Origin: Nocardioides sp. SYSU D00038
GTDB lineage: Bacteria; Actinomycetota; Actinomycetes; Propionibacteriales; Nocardioidaceae
DNA: 64,000 bases
Direction: 5' to 3'
NCBI RefSeq assembly: GCF_016924665.1
Contig: NZ_JAFFJT010000008.1
Coordinates: 1-64,000 of the forward strand
In this document: in pieces, positions 45,679 to 54,478 of the stretch
Position numbering within the stretch: position 1 is the first letter of the stretch
How the letters are laid out: each line of letters begins with the position of its first letter
Position numbers and translations under genes: made by a program
Notes under the pieces: model-generated
What the model was told of the DNA's origin: nothing
Database searches by the model: none
The model's input: the letters and a program-made list of their open reading frames with translations, nothing else

Positions 45679-45697
45679 GGTTAATGATCGCTAACCT
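45679..45697 (+). promoter_or_regulatory. Operator and -10 of the leucine-degradation operon
   Basis: GGTTAATGATCGCTAACC (45679-45696) is an 18-bp palindrome with a GATC centre. Its right end forms the -10 TAACCT (45692-45697), seven bases before the accD1 GTG. The arrangement is the same as upstream of the bkaR-like gene. Confidence 0.65.
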
Positions 45698-45704
45698 CGG
45701 GGGC

Positions 45705-47240
45705 GTGACCGACGACCTGCGCACCCTGGTGGCCGACCTGCGCGAGCGGCTCGCCGCGGCCCGCCTCGGCGGCTCGGAGGCGGCCCGGCGCAAGCACACC
45801 GACCGCGGCAAGCTGCTGGTCCGCGACCGGGTCGACCGGCTGCTCGACCCCGGCAGCCCGTTCCTCGAGCTCAGCCCGCTCGCCGCGACCGGCATGTACG
45901 GCGAGCCGGGCGAGTCCCCGGTGCCGAGCGCCGGCATCGTCACCGGGATCGGCCGGGTCAGCGGCCGCACCTGCGTGGTCGTCGCCAACGACGCCACGGT
46001 CAAGGGCGGCACCTACTACCCGATGACGGTCAAGAAGCACCTGCGCGCCCAGCAGGTCGCCGCCGACAACCACCTGCCGTGCCTCTACCTCGTCGACTCC
46101 GGCGGCGCGTTCCTGCCGATGCAGGACGAGGTGTTCCCCGACCGCGAGCACTTCGGCCGGATCTTCTTCAACCAGGCCAACCTCTCCGCCCGCGGCATCC
46201 CCCAGGTCGCCAGCGTGATGGGCTCGTGCACCGCAGGCGGCGCCTACGTGCCGGCGATGAGCGACGAGACCGTGATCGTCAAGGAGCAGGGGACGATCTT
46301 CCTCGGCGGCCCGCCGCTGGTGAAGGCCGCGACCGGTGAGGTCGTCACCGCCGAGGAGCTCGGCGGCGGTGACGTGCACGCCCGCCGGTCGGGCGTCGTC
46401 GACCACCTCGCCGACGACGACCTCCACGCGCTCGCGATCGTGCGCGGCATCGTCGACACCCTGCGCCCCACCCCGGCCGCGCCGTGGGAGGTGCGCGAGC
46501 CCGAGGAGCCGCTCGAGGACCCCACGACCCTGCCCGACGTGGTGCCCGCCGACACCCGCACGCCGTACGACGTGCGCGAGGTCATCCGTCGGGTGGTCGA
46601 CGGCAGCCGGTTCCAGGAGTTCAAGCGGCTCTACGGCGAGACGCTGGTGACCGGCTTCGCCCACGTCTGGGGCCACCCGGTCGGCATCGTGGCCAACAAC
46701 GGCATCCTGTTCAGCGAGTCGGCCCTCAAGGGCGCGCACTTCATCGAGCTGTGCAACCAGCGCGGCATCCCGCTGGTCTTCCTCCAGAACATCACCGGCT
46801 TCATGGTCGGTCGCGAGTACGAGAACCGCGGCATCGCGCGCGACGGCGCCAAGCTCGTCACCGCGGTCGCGTGCTCGGTCGTGCCGAAGTTCACCGTGGT
46901 CATCGGCGGCTCCTACGGCGCCGGCAACTACGGCATGTGCGGGCGCGCCTACGACCCGCGCTTCCTGTGGATGTGGCCCAACGCCCGGATCTCGGTGATG
47001 GGCGGGGAGCAGGCCGCCTCCGTGCTCGCCACGGTCGCGGGCCGGCCCGACGACGACGAGTTCAAGGCGCCGATCCGCGAGCAGTACGAGACCCAGGGCT
47101 CGCCCTACTACTCCACCGCCCGGCTCTGGGACGACGGCGTCATCGACCCCGCCGACACCCGGCGGGTGCTCGGCATGGGCCTGGCCGCGGCGGCGCACGC
47201 GCCGGTGCCGGCCCCCTCCTACGGCGTCTTCCGGATGTGA
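45705..47240 (+). CDS. accD1: Acyl-CoA carboxylase beta subunit, methylcrotonoyl-CoA type
   Basis: 511 residues. Biotin-dependent carboxyltransferase; together with accA1 it would carboxylate 3-methylcrotonyl-CoA in leucine breakdown. Crotonase-like halves show [34 protein letters not shown] and [47 protein letters not shown], the MCC-beta pattern rather than PCC. The GTG at 45705 has TAACCT seven bases upstream; an in-frame ATG at 45684 would start inside the operator. Confidence 0.93.
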   Translation: MTDDLRTLVADLRERLAAARLGGSEAARRKHTDRGKLLVRDRVDRLLDPGSPFLELSPLAATGMYGEPGESPVPSAGIVTGIGRVSGRTCVVVANDATVKGGTYYPMTVKKHLRAQQVAADNHLPCLYLVDSGGAFLPMQDEVFPDREHFGRIFFNQANLSARGIPQVASVMGSCTAGGAYVPAMSDETVIVKEQGTIFLGGPPLVKAATGEVVTAEELGGGDVHARRSGVVDHLADDDLHALAIVRGIVDTLRPTPAAPWEVREPEEPLEDPTTLPDVVPADTRTPYDVREVIRRVVDGSRFQEFKRLYGETLVTGFAHVWGHPVGIVANNGILFSESALKGAHFIELCNQRGIPLVFLQNITGFMVGREYENRGIARDGAKLVTAVACSVVPKFTVVIGGSYGAGNYGMCGRAYDPRFLWMWPNARISVMGGEQAASVLATVAGRPDDDEFKAPIREQYETQGSPYYSTARLWDDGVIDPADTRRVLGMGLAAAAHAPVPAPSYGVFRM

Positions 47241-47290
47241 GGCGGGCCGTGGACGCGTCGACGAACCCCGAGCCCCACCGAGGAGCAGCC

Positions 47291-49174
47291 GTGCCCGAGC
47301 CCGTCGCCCTGGCCAAGGTGCTGGTCGCCAACCGCGGCGAGATCGCGCTGCGCGTGCTACGCACCTGCCGGCGTCTGCAGCTGCCCACCGTCGCGGTCTT
47401 CACCGCGACCGACGCCGACGCGCCTCACGTGCTCGCCGCCGACGAGGCCGTCGAGGTCGCCGGCTACCTCGACGTCGACGCGCTCGTCGCCGCCGCGGTC
47501 GCCAGCGGTGCCGACGCCGTCCACCCCGGCTACGGCTTCCTCTCCGAGCGGGCCGAGTTCGCGGCCGCGCTCGAGGCGGCCGGCGTCCGGCTCGTGGGGC
47601 CGAGCGCGGCGGTGATGGAGCAGATGGGCCGCAAGGACGCCGCCCGCGAGATCGCGGTCGCGGCCGGCGTGCCGGTGGTGCCCACCGGCGACGACGCGGC
47701 GTACCCCGTGCTGGTCAAGGCCGCCGCCGGCGGCGGCGGCAAGGGCATGAGGATCGTGCGCAGCGAGGCCGGGATGGCCGAGGCGCTGGCCGCGGCGCGG
47801 CGCGAGGCGGCCGGTGCCTTCGGCGACGACACGATGATCGTGGAGAAGTACGTCGAGCACGGCCGCCACATCGAGGTGCAGGTGCTGGCCGACCACCACG
47901 GCAACGTCGTCCACCTCCACGAGCGCGACTGCTCGGCCCAGCGGCGGCACCAGAAGGTCGTGGAGGAGGCGCCCGCGCCCACGATCAGCGCGGCGGTGCG
48001 CGAGCTCGTGACCTCGTCGGCGGTCGCGCTGGCCCGCCACGTCGGCTACACCAACGCCGGCACCGTGGAGTTCCTGCTCGACACCGACACCGACGAGGCC
48101 TACTTCCTGGAGATGAACACCCGGCTCCAGGTCGAGCACCCCGTCACCGAGGCGATCACCGGACTCGACCTGGTCGAGGAGCAGCTGCGGATCACCGCCG
48201 GCGAGCCGCTGCGCCTCACCGAGGCGCCGGGACCGTTCGGCCACGCGATCGAGGCCCGGGTCTACGCCGAGGACCCGTTCCACGACTTCCTCCCGCAGGC
48301 CGGCACCGCCTCGATCGTCCGCTGGCCCGACCCCGCGCTGGCCCGCACCGACCACGCGCTCCACCCGCGGCAGCGGGTCGGCACGGCGTACGACCCGATG
48401 CTCGGCAAGGTGGTGGCCTCCGGCCGCGACCGCGAGGAGGCCCGGGCCCGGCTGGTGGCCGCGCTCGAGCAGACCAGCATCCTGGGGCTCACCACCAACG
48501 TCGGCTTCCTGCGCGACCTGGTGGGCAGCGACGAGTTCCGCGACGCGACCATCGACACCGCCTGGCTCGACACCGCGGAGCTGGCGCCACCCGACCCCGC
48601 CACCGCCCGGCTGGTCGCGGCCTGGGTCTCGGCGATGCTCACCGCGGTCACCGACCGCGGCCACCCGTTCGCCGCCGACGGGTGGCGGCTCGCCGGACCC
48701 CCCGCACCCACGGTGGTCGACCTCGACCGGCCGGTCGTCGTCGACCGCGCCGCCGGCACCGTCGACGGCGTACCGGTCAGGGAGCTCTCCGCTGCCGACC
48801 ACACCGTGCGGCTGCTGGTCGACGGGCGCCCGGTCGAGGCGGTGGTCAACGCCCAGCCCGGGTTCGTCGACGTGGTGGTCGCCGGGCAGCGCCACCTGTT
48901 CACGCCGCCCGACCGGCTGGCCCCCACGGCCGCCGCGGGCGACGGCACGGTCGCGGCGCCGATGCCCGGCACCGTGCTCGACGTCCGCGTCGCCGCCGGC
49001 GATCGGGTCGAGTCGGGGCAGGTGCTCGGCAGCATGGAGGCGATGAAGATGGAGCTGACCCTGACCGCGCCGTTCGCCGGCACCGTCGCCTCGGTGGCCG
49101 CCGGCGCCGGGCAGCAGGTGCCGCTGGGCGCGACCCTGTTCGTGGTCGAGCCCGAGGAGGAGGACGAGGCATGA
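47291..49174 (+). CDS. accA1: Acyl-CoA carboxylase alpha subunit: biotin carboxylase plus BCCP
   Basis: 627 residues. Biotin carboxylase (about 5-450): KVLVANRGEIALRVLRTCRR, ATP-grasp glycine loop KAAAGGGGKGMRIV, EMNTRLQVEHPVTE. C-terminal biotinyl domain with the biotin-attachment Lys in MEAMKMELTLTAP. It partners accD1. The GTG at 47291 has an AGGAG site about eight bases upstream; GTG 47249 in the same frame is an alternative. Fifty bases separate it from accD1; its stop overlaps the lyase start. Confidence 0.93.
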   Translation: MPEPVALAKVLVANRGEIALRVLRTCRRLQLPTVAVFTATDADAPHVLAADEAVEVAGYLDVDALVAAAVASGADAVHPGYGFLSERAEFAAALEAAGVRLVGPSAAVMEQMGRKDAAREIAVAAGVPVVPTGDDAAYPVLVKAAAGGGGKGMRIVRSEAGMAEALAAARREAAGAFGDDTMIVEKYVEHGRHIEVQVLADHHGNVVHLHERDCSAQRRHQKVVEEAPAPTISAAVRELVTSSAVALARHVGYTNAGTVEFLLDTDTDEAYFLEMNTRLQVEHPVTEAITGLDLVEEQLRITAGEPLRLTEAPGPFGHAIEARVYAEDPFHDFLPQAGTASIVRWPDPALARTDHALHPRQRVGTAYDPMLGKVVASGRDREEARARLVAALEQTSILGLTTNVGFLRDLVGSDEFRDATIDTAWLDTAELAPPDPATARLVAAWVSAMLTAVTDRGHPFAADGWRLAGPPAPTVVDLDRPVVVDRAAGTVDGVPVRELSAADHTVRLLVDGRPVEAVVNAQPGFVDVVVAGQRHLFTPPDRLAPTAAAGDGTVAAPMPGTVLDVRVAAGDRVESGQVLGSMEAMKMELTLTAPFAGTVASVAAGAGQQVPLGATLFVVEPEEEDEA

Positions 49175-50094
49175 CCGGCCTGCCGATGGTGGTGCCCGAG
49201 CCCGGGCTGCCCGAGCGCGTCACGATCTGGGAGGTCGGGCCGCGCGACGGGCTGCAGAACGAGCAGGCGCTGGTGCCGGTCGAGGTCAAGGAGGAGCTGG
49301 TGCGCCGGTTGGTGGCCGCGGGGCTGCCGGTGGTCGAGGCGACGTCGTTCGTGCACCCGAGGTGGGTGCCCCAGCTCGCCGACGCCGAGGAGCTGATGAC
49401 CCGGCTCGGCCCCGACGGCGTCGCGCTGCCGGTGCTGGTGCCCAACGAGCGCGGCCTCGACCGCGCGCTGGCCCTGGGCCTGCGGCACGTCGCGATCTTC
49501 GGCTCCGCCACCGAGACCTTCGCGCAGAGGAACCTCAACCGCTCCGTCGAGGAGCAGTTCGCGATGTTCGAGCCCGTCGTGACCCGGGCCCGCGCGGCCG
49601 GCCTCGACGTGCGGGCCTACGTCTCGATGTGCTTCGGCGACCCGTGGGAGGGCGCGGTGCCGATCGACCAGGTGGTGCGGGTCGGCGTCCGGCTGCTCGA
49701 CCTCGGCGCTTCCCAGCTCAGCCTCGGCGACACCATCGGCGTGGCCACCGCCGGCCACGTCGGCGCGCTGGTCGCCGCGTTCGGCGCCGCCGGGATCGGC
49801 CCCGACCGGCTGGCGCTGCACTTCCACGACACCTACGGCCAGGCACTCGCCAACGTCCAGGCCGGGCTGCGGGCGGGGGTGACGACGTACGACGCGAGCG
49901 CGGGTGGCCTCGGCGGCTGCCCCTACGCCGCCAGCGCCACCGGCAACCTCGCCACCGAGGACCTCGTCTGGCTGCTCACCGGCCTCGGCATCGAGCACGG
50001 CGTCGACCTCGACGCCCTGGTCGCCACCAGCACCTGGCTCGCCGGCCACCTGGGCCGCCCGAGCCCCTCCGCGGTGGTGCGCGCCCTCGGCTGA
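49171..50094 (+). CDS. Hydroxymethylglutaryl-CoA lyase
   Basis: 307 residues, TIM barrel. Cleaves HMG-CoA to acetoacetate and acetyl-CoA, the last step of leucine catabolism. GPRDGLQNEQ at the N-terminus, HFHDTYGQALANVQAGL with metal-binding His residues, and the signature GGLGGCPYAASATGNLATEDLV with its Cys are all present. ATGA overlap with accA1 makes a three-gene leucine operon. Isovaleryl-CoA dehydrogenase and enoyl-CoA hydratase are not in the window. Confidence 0.94.
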   Translation: MTGLPMVVPEPGLPERVTIWEVGPRDGLQNEQALVPVEVKEELVRRLVAAGLPVVEATSFVHPRWVPQLADAEELMTRLGPDGVALPVLVPNERGLDRALALGLRHVAIFGSATETFAQRNLNRSVEEQFAMFEPVVTRARAAGLDVRAYVSMCFGDPWEGAVPIDQVVRVGVRLLDLGASQLSLGDTIGVATAGHVGALVAAFGAAGIGPDRLALHFHDTYGQALANVQAGLRAGVTTYDASAGGLGGCPYAASATGNLATEDLVWLLTGLGIEHGVDLDALVATSTWLAGHLGRPSPSAVVRALG

Positions 50095-50099
50095 CTGCA

Positions 50100-50240
50100 C
50101 GGTGGTCGAGCAGCGAGGAGCGCCAGCGACGAGCGCCCGTCGAGACCCCTGACGGCCGAGCGCCCTCCGGTGGGGACGGGAGGGCGTTCGTCTCGCCGGG
50201 TCTCGAGGCTCAGGCCTGGCGGCCTTCGCACCTCGACCAC
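50100..50240. repeat. REP-like modules after the HMG-CoA lyase gene
   Basis: A module with core GAGCAGCGAGGAGCGCCAGC, the CCCTCCGGTGGGGACGGGAGGG spacer, then GGGTCTCGAGGCTCAGGCCTGGCGGCC...CTCGACCACCG. They run into palindromic element copy C. Confidence 0.7.
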
Positions 50241-50245
50241 CGCAC

Positions 50246-50512
50246 GCCGGCGTGCCGCGCCGCCGGCACGGAGGCGGCGGAGCGACGGGCGTCGTTCGGC
50301 ACGTAGACGGCGGCGTGGCGCCGAAGCGGACACCGGGGAACGGCAGGGCAGCGTCCGGCGACACGGCAACGAGTGCCGAACGACGTCCGGCGCGCAGCAG
50401 CCGCAGTGCCCCACCACGCGCGGCACAACGCACCCACCCACGCCAGTTACCCGCCGCCTGGATCGCACGACAGAGAGTTAGCCCCCACCCGGGCCCCGTC
50501 CGCGGAGTCACC
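50246..50512 (+). repeat. Large palindromic repeat element, copy C
   Basis: Best-preserved copy. Inner arms CGTCGTTCGGCAC (near 50290-50302) and GTGCCGAACGACG (near 50373-50385) are exact 13-bp complements. Arms extend outward through GGCAC...GGCGGCGG and CAGCAGCC...GTGCC to GTGCCGCGC and GCGCGGCAC, giving about 60-base imperfect arms. It ends about 40 bases before the first sulfotransferase gene, with a possible promoter between. Confidence 0.8.
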
Positions 50513-50552
50513 ACGCACGCCCCGGCCGGGCCGGGTCCATAGACTGCCGGGC

Positions 50553-51644
50553 ATGGCGGACCGGGTGTACGTGCACGTGGGTGCGCCCAAGACCGGCACC
50601 ACCTACGTCCAGGACCGGCTCCACCTCAACCGCACCCGGCTGGCCCGCCACGGCGTCCGCTACCCCGTCGGCAGCCACGAGGACATGTTCCCGGCGGCCC
50701 TCGACCTGATCGACCGGCCCTGGGGCGGGATGCGACCCGAGGTGCAGGGGGAGTGGGCCGCGCTGGCCAAGCGGGTCGCGCGCGCCAAGGGCACGGTCGT
50801 GATCAGCCACGAGATCCTCGCCGGCGCGACCCCGGCCCAGGTGGAGCGGGCGATGGCCGACCTGGCGCCCGCCGAGGTGCACGTCGTCTACTCCGCGCGC
50901 GACATCGCCCGCCAGGTGGCGGCCGAGTGGCAGGAGCAGGTCAAGCACCAGCGGCGGGTGACGTTCCGCTCGTTCCTCAAGCAGCTCCAGGCCTCCGACT
51001 CGCGCAAGGCCAGCCGCTGGTTCTGGCGGGTGCAGGGGCTGCCCGACGTGCTGGAGCGCTGGAGCGCCAACCTCCTGCCCAGCCAGGTCCACCTCGTGAC
51101 CGTCCCCCAGCCGGGGGCCCGGCACGGCGAGCTGTGGCGCCGGTTCTGCACCGCCACCGGCATCGACCCCGCGTGGGCGCCGCTCGACAGCGAGCGCCGC
51201 AACCCTTCCCTCGGCGGCGCCGAGACCACGCTGGTGCGCCGCCTCAACAGCCGGCTGCGCGAGGCGGGCATCGAGCCGGCCGACTACCGCACGATCGTGC
51301 GCCACGTCGTCGTCCACGAGACCCTCGCCCAGCGCGACGGCATGACCCGGGTGGTGCTGCCGCCCGAGGCCCACGCGTGGGCCAGCGGCGTGGCCCAGCA
51401 CTGGATCGACTGGGCCGCCGGCTCCGGCATCGACGTCGTGGGCGACCTCGAGGAGCTGCGGCCCGCCCGGCCCGACCCCGAGGCCGTCTGGCACAACCCC
51501 GACAAGCCGCCCGCCCGCGACGTCGCCTCGGCCGCGCTCGACGCGCTGGTCGCCGTGGTGCTCGAGGCCGGCCGGCGACCCGAGCCGCAGGAGCAGGTCA
51601 CCGCCCGGGTACGCCGCGCGGCCCGCCGGGTGCTGCCCCGATGA
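50553..51644 (+). CDS. Sulfotransferase-family protein, first of the cassette
   Basis: 363 residues. The PAPS 5'-phosphosulfate loop is at the N-terminus: VYVHVGAPKTGTTYVQDRL. A second region HVVYSARDIARQVAAEWQEQVK resembles the 3'-phosphate-binding motif with Arg. No membrane helix is present except a short basic tail (RVRRAARRVLPR). The ATG at 50553 has TAGACT seven bases upstream; longer frames run into the repeat. Acceptor unknown, perhaps glycan or lipid. It overlaps the next gene by ATGA. Confidence 0.82.
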   Translation: MADRVYVHVGAPKTGTTYVQDRLHLNRTRLARHGVRYPVGSHEDMFPAALDLIDRPWGGMRPEVQGEWAALAKRVARAKGTVVISHEILAGATPAQVERAMADLAPAEVHVVYSARDIARQVAAEWQEQVKHQRRVTFRSFLKQLQASDSRKASRWFWRVQGLPDVLERWSANLLPSQVHLVTVPQPGARHGELWRRFCTATGIDPAWAPLDSERRNPSLGGAETTLVRRLNSRLREAGIEPADYRTIVRHVVVHETLAQRDGMTRVVLPPEAHAWASGVAQHWIDWAAGSGIDVVGDLEELRPARPDPEAVWHNPDKPPARDVASAALDALVAVVLEAGRRPEPQEQVTARVRRAARRVLPR

Positions 51645-52729
51645 GCCGGGCCCGCGCGTGGGGGTGGATCGCCCACCTGCGCGACGGCGGCACGACGCCG
51701 TGGGCCGACTGGTCCGCGCCCGCCGACCGCGCCGACCGGGTGCTGCCGGGTGCCCAGCAGCTGGAGCTGCTGCGTCGGCTCAACCTCGCCGGGCGGCCGT
51801 CGACGGCGCTCGCCGACCGGGTGCTGGCCACCAGCGCACCCGGGCGCGGCCGACCGGACTTCGAGCTGGTCGGCGCCGACGAGGGCTCGCCGTTCGGCCC
51901 GCAGCCGGTCGACCCGTCGTCGCTGCCGGCCGACGAGCTGGTGCGGGTGGCGACCGGCGTGATCGCGGAGGACGTCGTGGCGGGCCCGGTGCCCGAGCGC
52001 ACGCCCCGCCGGCCGCGCCGCCCGCGGTGGCGGATCGTCGGCGATGCCTGGGTGGCGCACACCATGACCGAGGCGATGCTCGACCGGCGCCGCTGGCCCG
52101 GCGGCCCCGGCACCGTCGCCCACGTCGTCGGCACCGACCAGGCCGCGATGCTGGTCGACGCCTGGACCGCCCGGTGCTTCGCCGAGGGCGGCCCGCCGTG
52201 GGGCGAGTGGCTCGACGCCGTGCTGCGCCGCCCGGTGCCGCCGCGCCGCGCCGACCTGGTGCGGGTCGCCGACGCCTGGGCCGGGCGGCTCGGCCGATCG
52301 CGGGTGCGGGTGGTGCTCGACCCGGCGCTCGTCGCCGGGCTGGTGCGCACCCGGCGCCCGCTGCCCGTGCGTCCCACGCTGCCAGCCGCGGGCGTCGAGC
52401 TGGCCCGGCACGTCTCGGCCGCGCTCGGCCACCACGTGGTGCCCGCCCGCCGGGTCGCGCTGCTGCGCGGCGTGCTGCTGCCGCGGCTGGTGGGTCGGCC
52501 AGGCCCCGCGCTCGTCGTACCTCCCGACCGGGCCGAGCAGGTGACGGCGATGGCCGAGCGCCACCGGGAGCGGCTGCTCGCCGCCCACTACGCTGTGCAC
52601 GGCGAGCCGGACCTGCTGCTGCCCCGGCAGCACGACGGCGCGGCCGAGCCGGCGGTCGACGGCGTCCTCGACCTCGCGCTGGCCCTCCTGCTCGACCACC
52701 AGACCGCTCCCGAGGAGGCGCACCCATGA
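51641..52729 (+). CDS. Uncharacterised protein, probable P-loop-less paralogue of its sulfotransferase neighbours
   Basis: 362 residues, no signal peptide or membrane helix, very Arg/Ala-rich. I recognise no named domain. By eye, segments align with both flanking sulfotransferases in order: HVVGTDQAAMLVDAWTARC with HVVYSARDIARQVAAEWQE; WLDAVL with FLKQLQ or FLERIQ; VADAWAGRLGRSRVRVVLDP with VLERWSANLLPSQVHLVTVP; VVPPDRAEQVTAMAERH with VLPPEAHAWASGVAQHW. The N-terminal PAPS loop is missing. ATGA overlaps on both sides tie it to the operon. Probably a non-catalytic partner; unproven. Confidence 0.7.
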   Translation: MSRARAWGWIAHLRDGGTTPWADWSAPADRADRVLPGAQQLELLRRLNLAGRPSTALADRVLATSAPGRGRPDFELVGADEGSPFGPQPVDPSSLPADELVRVATGVIAEDVVAGPVPERTPRRPRRPRWRIVGDAWVAHTMTEAMLDRRRWPGGPGTVAHVVGTDQAAMLVDAWTARCFAEGGPPWGEWLDAVLRRPVPPRRADLVRVADAWAGRLGRSRVRVVLDPALVAGLVRTRRPLPVRPTLPAAGVELARHVSAALGHHVVPARRVALLRGVLLPRLVGRPGPALVVPPDRAEQVTAMAERHRERLLAAHYAVHGEPDLLLPRQHDGAAEPAVDGVLDLALALLLDHQTAPEEAHP

Positions 52730-53937
52730 GCAAGCGGGTGCTGCTGCACGTCGGGACGCCGAAGACCGGCACGTCGTACTTCCAGGACGTGCTGTTCCGC
52801 AACCAGGAGGCGCTCGAGCCGCAGGGCGTCAGCTACCACGCGCCGCGGTTCGACTACCACTTCCTCGCCGCGCTCGACCTGATGCGGCTGCCGTGGGGCG
52901 GGCTGGAGGCCGAGGCGATCGGGGCGTGGGACGAGCTGGCGGCGCGGGTGCGGGCGGCGTCCGGCACCGCGATCGTGAGCCACGAGATCCTGGCCACCGC
53001 CTCGCGCAGCCAGGTCGCCCGGGCCCTGGAGTCGGTGGGGCACGGCGCCGGCGCCGAGGTGCACGTCGTGCTGTCGGTGCGCGACCTGGTGCGGCAGATC
53101 CCGGCGGAGTGGCAGGAGAACGTCAAGCACCGCTCGACGTTGAGCTACGCGACGTTCCTCGAGCGGATCCAGGACCCCACCCGCGACAGCCGGATCGGCT
53201 CGTGGTTCTGGGGGGTGCAGGAGATCCCCGACATCCTCAACCGGTGGGCCCACGACCTGCCGCCCGAGCACGTGCACCTCGTGACCGTGCCGCCGCCGGG
53301 CGGGCCGCCGGAGCTGCTGTGGCAGCGGTTCAGCCGGGCGTTCGGCCTCGACGGCCTCGAGCTCGATCTCGGCACCGACCGCGCCAACCCCTCGCTCGGC
53401 GTACCGGAGACCGCGCTGCTGCGCCGGATCAACCGCGACGCCAACGCGCTCGTCGAGCCCGAGCACTACCGCCCGCTGGTGCGCGAGCTGCTCGCCCACC
53501 AGACCCTGTCGCGCCGCACCGGCTCCCCCCGGCTCGCCCTGCCCCCCGACGTCCACCCGTGGGTGCAGGAGCTGAGCGCGTCGTGGGTGCGCGAGGTGCG
53601 CGAGCGGGGCTACGACGTCGTGGGCGACCTCGACGAGCTGCTCGGCGCCCCGCCCGCCGCGGGCTTCGCCGACCCCGACGCCCCCCGCGAGCGCCAGGTC
53701 GCCGCGGCCGGCGTCGACGCCATCACCGCCCTCCTCCTCGAGGCCACCCGCCTGCGCCAGGAGGAGGCCCGCCTCCGCGACGAGCTGGCCGCCGCCCACG
53801 CCGAGGTCGAGCGCGCCCACCTCCGCCCGGTCTACCGACTGCGCAAGAAGGTCGTGCACCGCCTCGAGCGCGGCTCCGGCCGGTTCCTCATCCGCCTCTA
53901 CCGCCGCCTCCGCGGCCTCCCGGTGGACGCTGGTTGA
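52726..53937 (+). CDS. Sulfotransferase-family protein with C-terminal coiled coil
   Basis: 403 residues. PAPS loop LLHVGTPKTGTSYFQDVLF; second motif HVVLSVRDLVRQIPAEWQENVK. About 35-40% identical by eye to the first gene along the shared ~330 residues. A C-terminal heptad-like stretch (LLLEATRLRQEEARLRDELA...) and a basic tail (RKKVVHRLERGSGRFLIRLYRRLR) are extra and may mediate membrane or partner contact. The TGA stop is contributed by the first bases of the downstream REP module, so the last residues come from repeat DNA. Confidence 0.82.
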   Translation: MSKRVLLHVGTPKTGTSYFQDVLFRNQEALEPQGVSYHAPRFDYHFLAALDLMRLPWGGLEAEAIGAWDELAARVRAASGTAIVSHEILATASRSQVARALESVGHGAGAEVHVVLSVRDLVRQIPAEWQENVKHRSTLSYATFLERIQDPTRDSRIGSWFWGVQEIPDILNRWAHDLPPEHVHLVTVPPPGGPPELLWQRFSRAFGLDGLELDLGTDRANPSLGVPETALLRRINRDANALVEPEHYRPLVRELLAHQTLSRRTGSPRLALPPDVHPWVQELSASWVREVRERGYDVVGDLDELLGAPPAAGFADPDAPRERQVAAAGVDAITALLLEATRLRQEEARLRDELAAAHAEVERAHLRPVYRLRKKVVHRLERGSGRFLIRLYRRLRGLPVDAG

Positions 53938-54062
53938 GGAAGTTGCGCTAGCAACTGTCTCGAAACCCCCGCACCTGAACGCCCTCCGGTGGGGACGGGA
54001 GGGCTTCCGTCTCACCGGGTCTCGAGGCTCGTCGCCAGGGCTCCTCGCACCTCGACCAGCGG
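53930..54062. repeat. REP-like modules after the sulfotransferase cassette
   Basis: A type-a module whose core reads AGTTGC-GCTA-GCAACT, a compensated C-to-T/G-to-A change from the usual AGTCGC/GCGACT, then the GGTGGGGACGGGAGGG spacer and a type-b module. It supplies the stop codon of the preceding gene. Confidence 0.75.
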
Positions 54063-54080
54063 TGCGCACCAGAGCCACTC

Positions 54081-54352
54081 GCCGGCGTGCCGCGCCGGAC
54101 GCACGGAGGCCGCGGAGCGACGGGCGTCGTTCGGCATGTAAACGGCGGCGTGGCGCCGAGACGAGCGCCGGGGGACCGCAGGGCAGAGTCCGGCGACACG
54201 GCAACGAATGCCGGACGACGTCCGGCGCGCAGCAGCCGCAGTCCCCCCACGCGCGGCACCCCGCACCCACCCCCCCAACACCAGTCAGCACCCGCCCGGA
54301 TCACACCAATCCGCAGTCGCCCGCCGTCCGAGCCCCGTCCGCGGGGTCGCCC
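54081..54352 (+). repeat. Large palindromic repeat element, copy D
   Basis: Same orientation as copy C. In the inner stem CGGCAC/GTGCCG has become CGGCAT/ATGCCG, a paired change that keeps base pairing; one further position became G-U. The flanks are again REP modules. Confidence 0.78.
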
Positions 54353-54478
54353 GTTCCAGGGAGGGCGGTCGGCTCACCGGTTTCGAGACAGGCGTTGCCC
54401 GCCTTCCTCGACCAGCGCCCGGCGTTCGTCTCACGGGGTCTCGACGACGCTCGCTGGCGCTCGCTGCTCGACCACCGG
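54353..54478. repeat. REP-like modules before the ecsC-like gene
   Basis: A GGGAGGGCGGTCGG spacer with a TTTCGAGACAGGCG...CTTCCTCGACCAGCG module, then a GGTCTCGACGACGCTCGCTGGCGCTC module identical to one near 27650. They abut the stop codon of the EcsC-family gene. Nothing else is seen in 53938-54478. Confidence 0.7.

Noticed and set aside
50246..54352. Composite transposon carrying the sulfotransferase genes
   Set aside because: No transposase is present and I could not identify target-site duplications. The flanking repeats are kept as a recombination hypothesis only.
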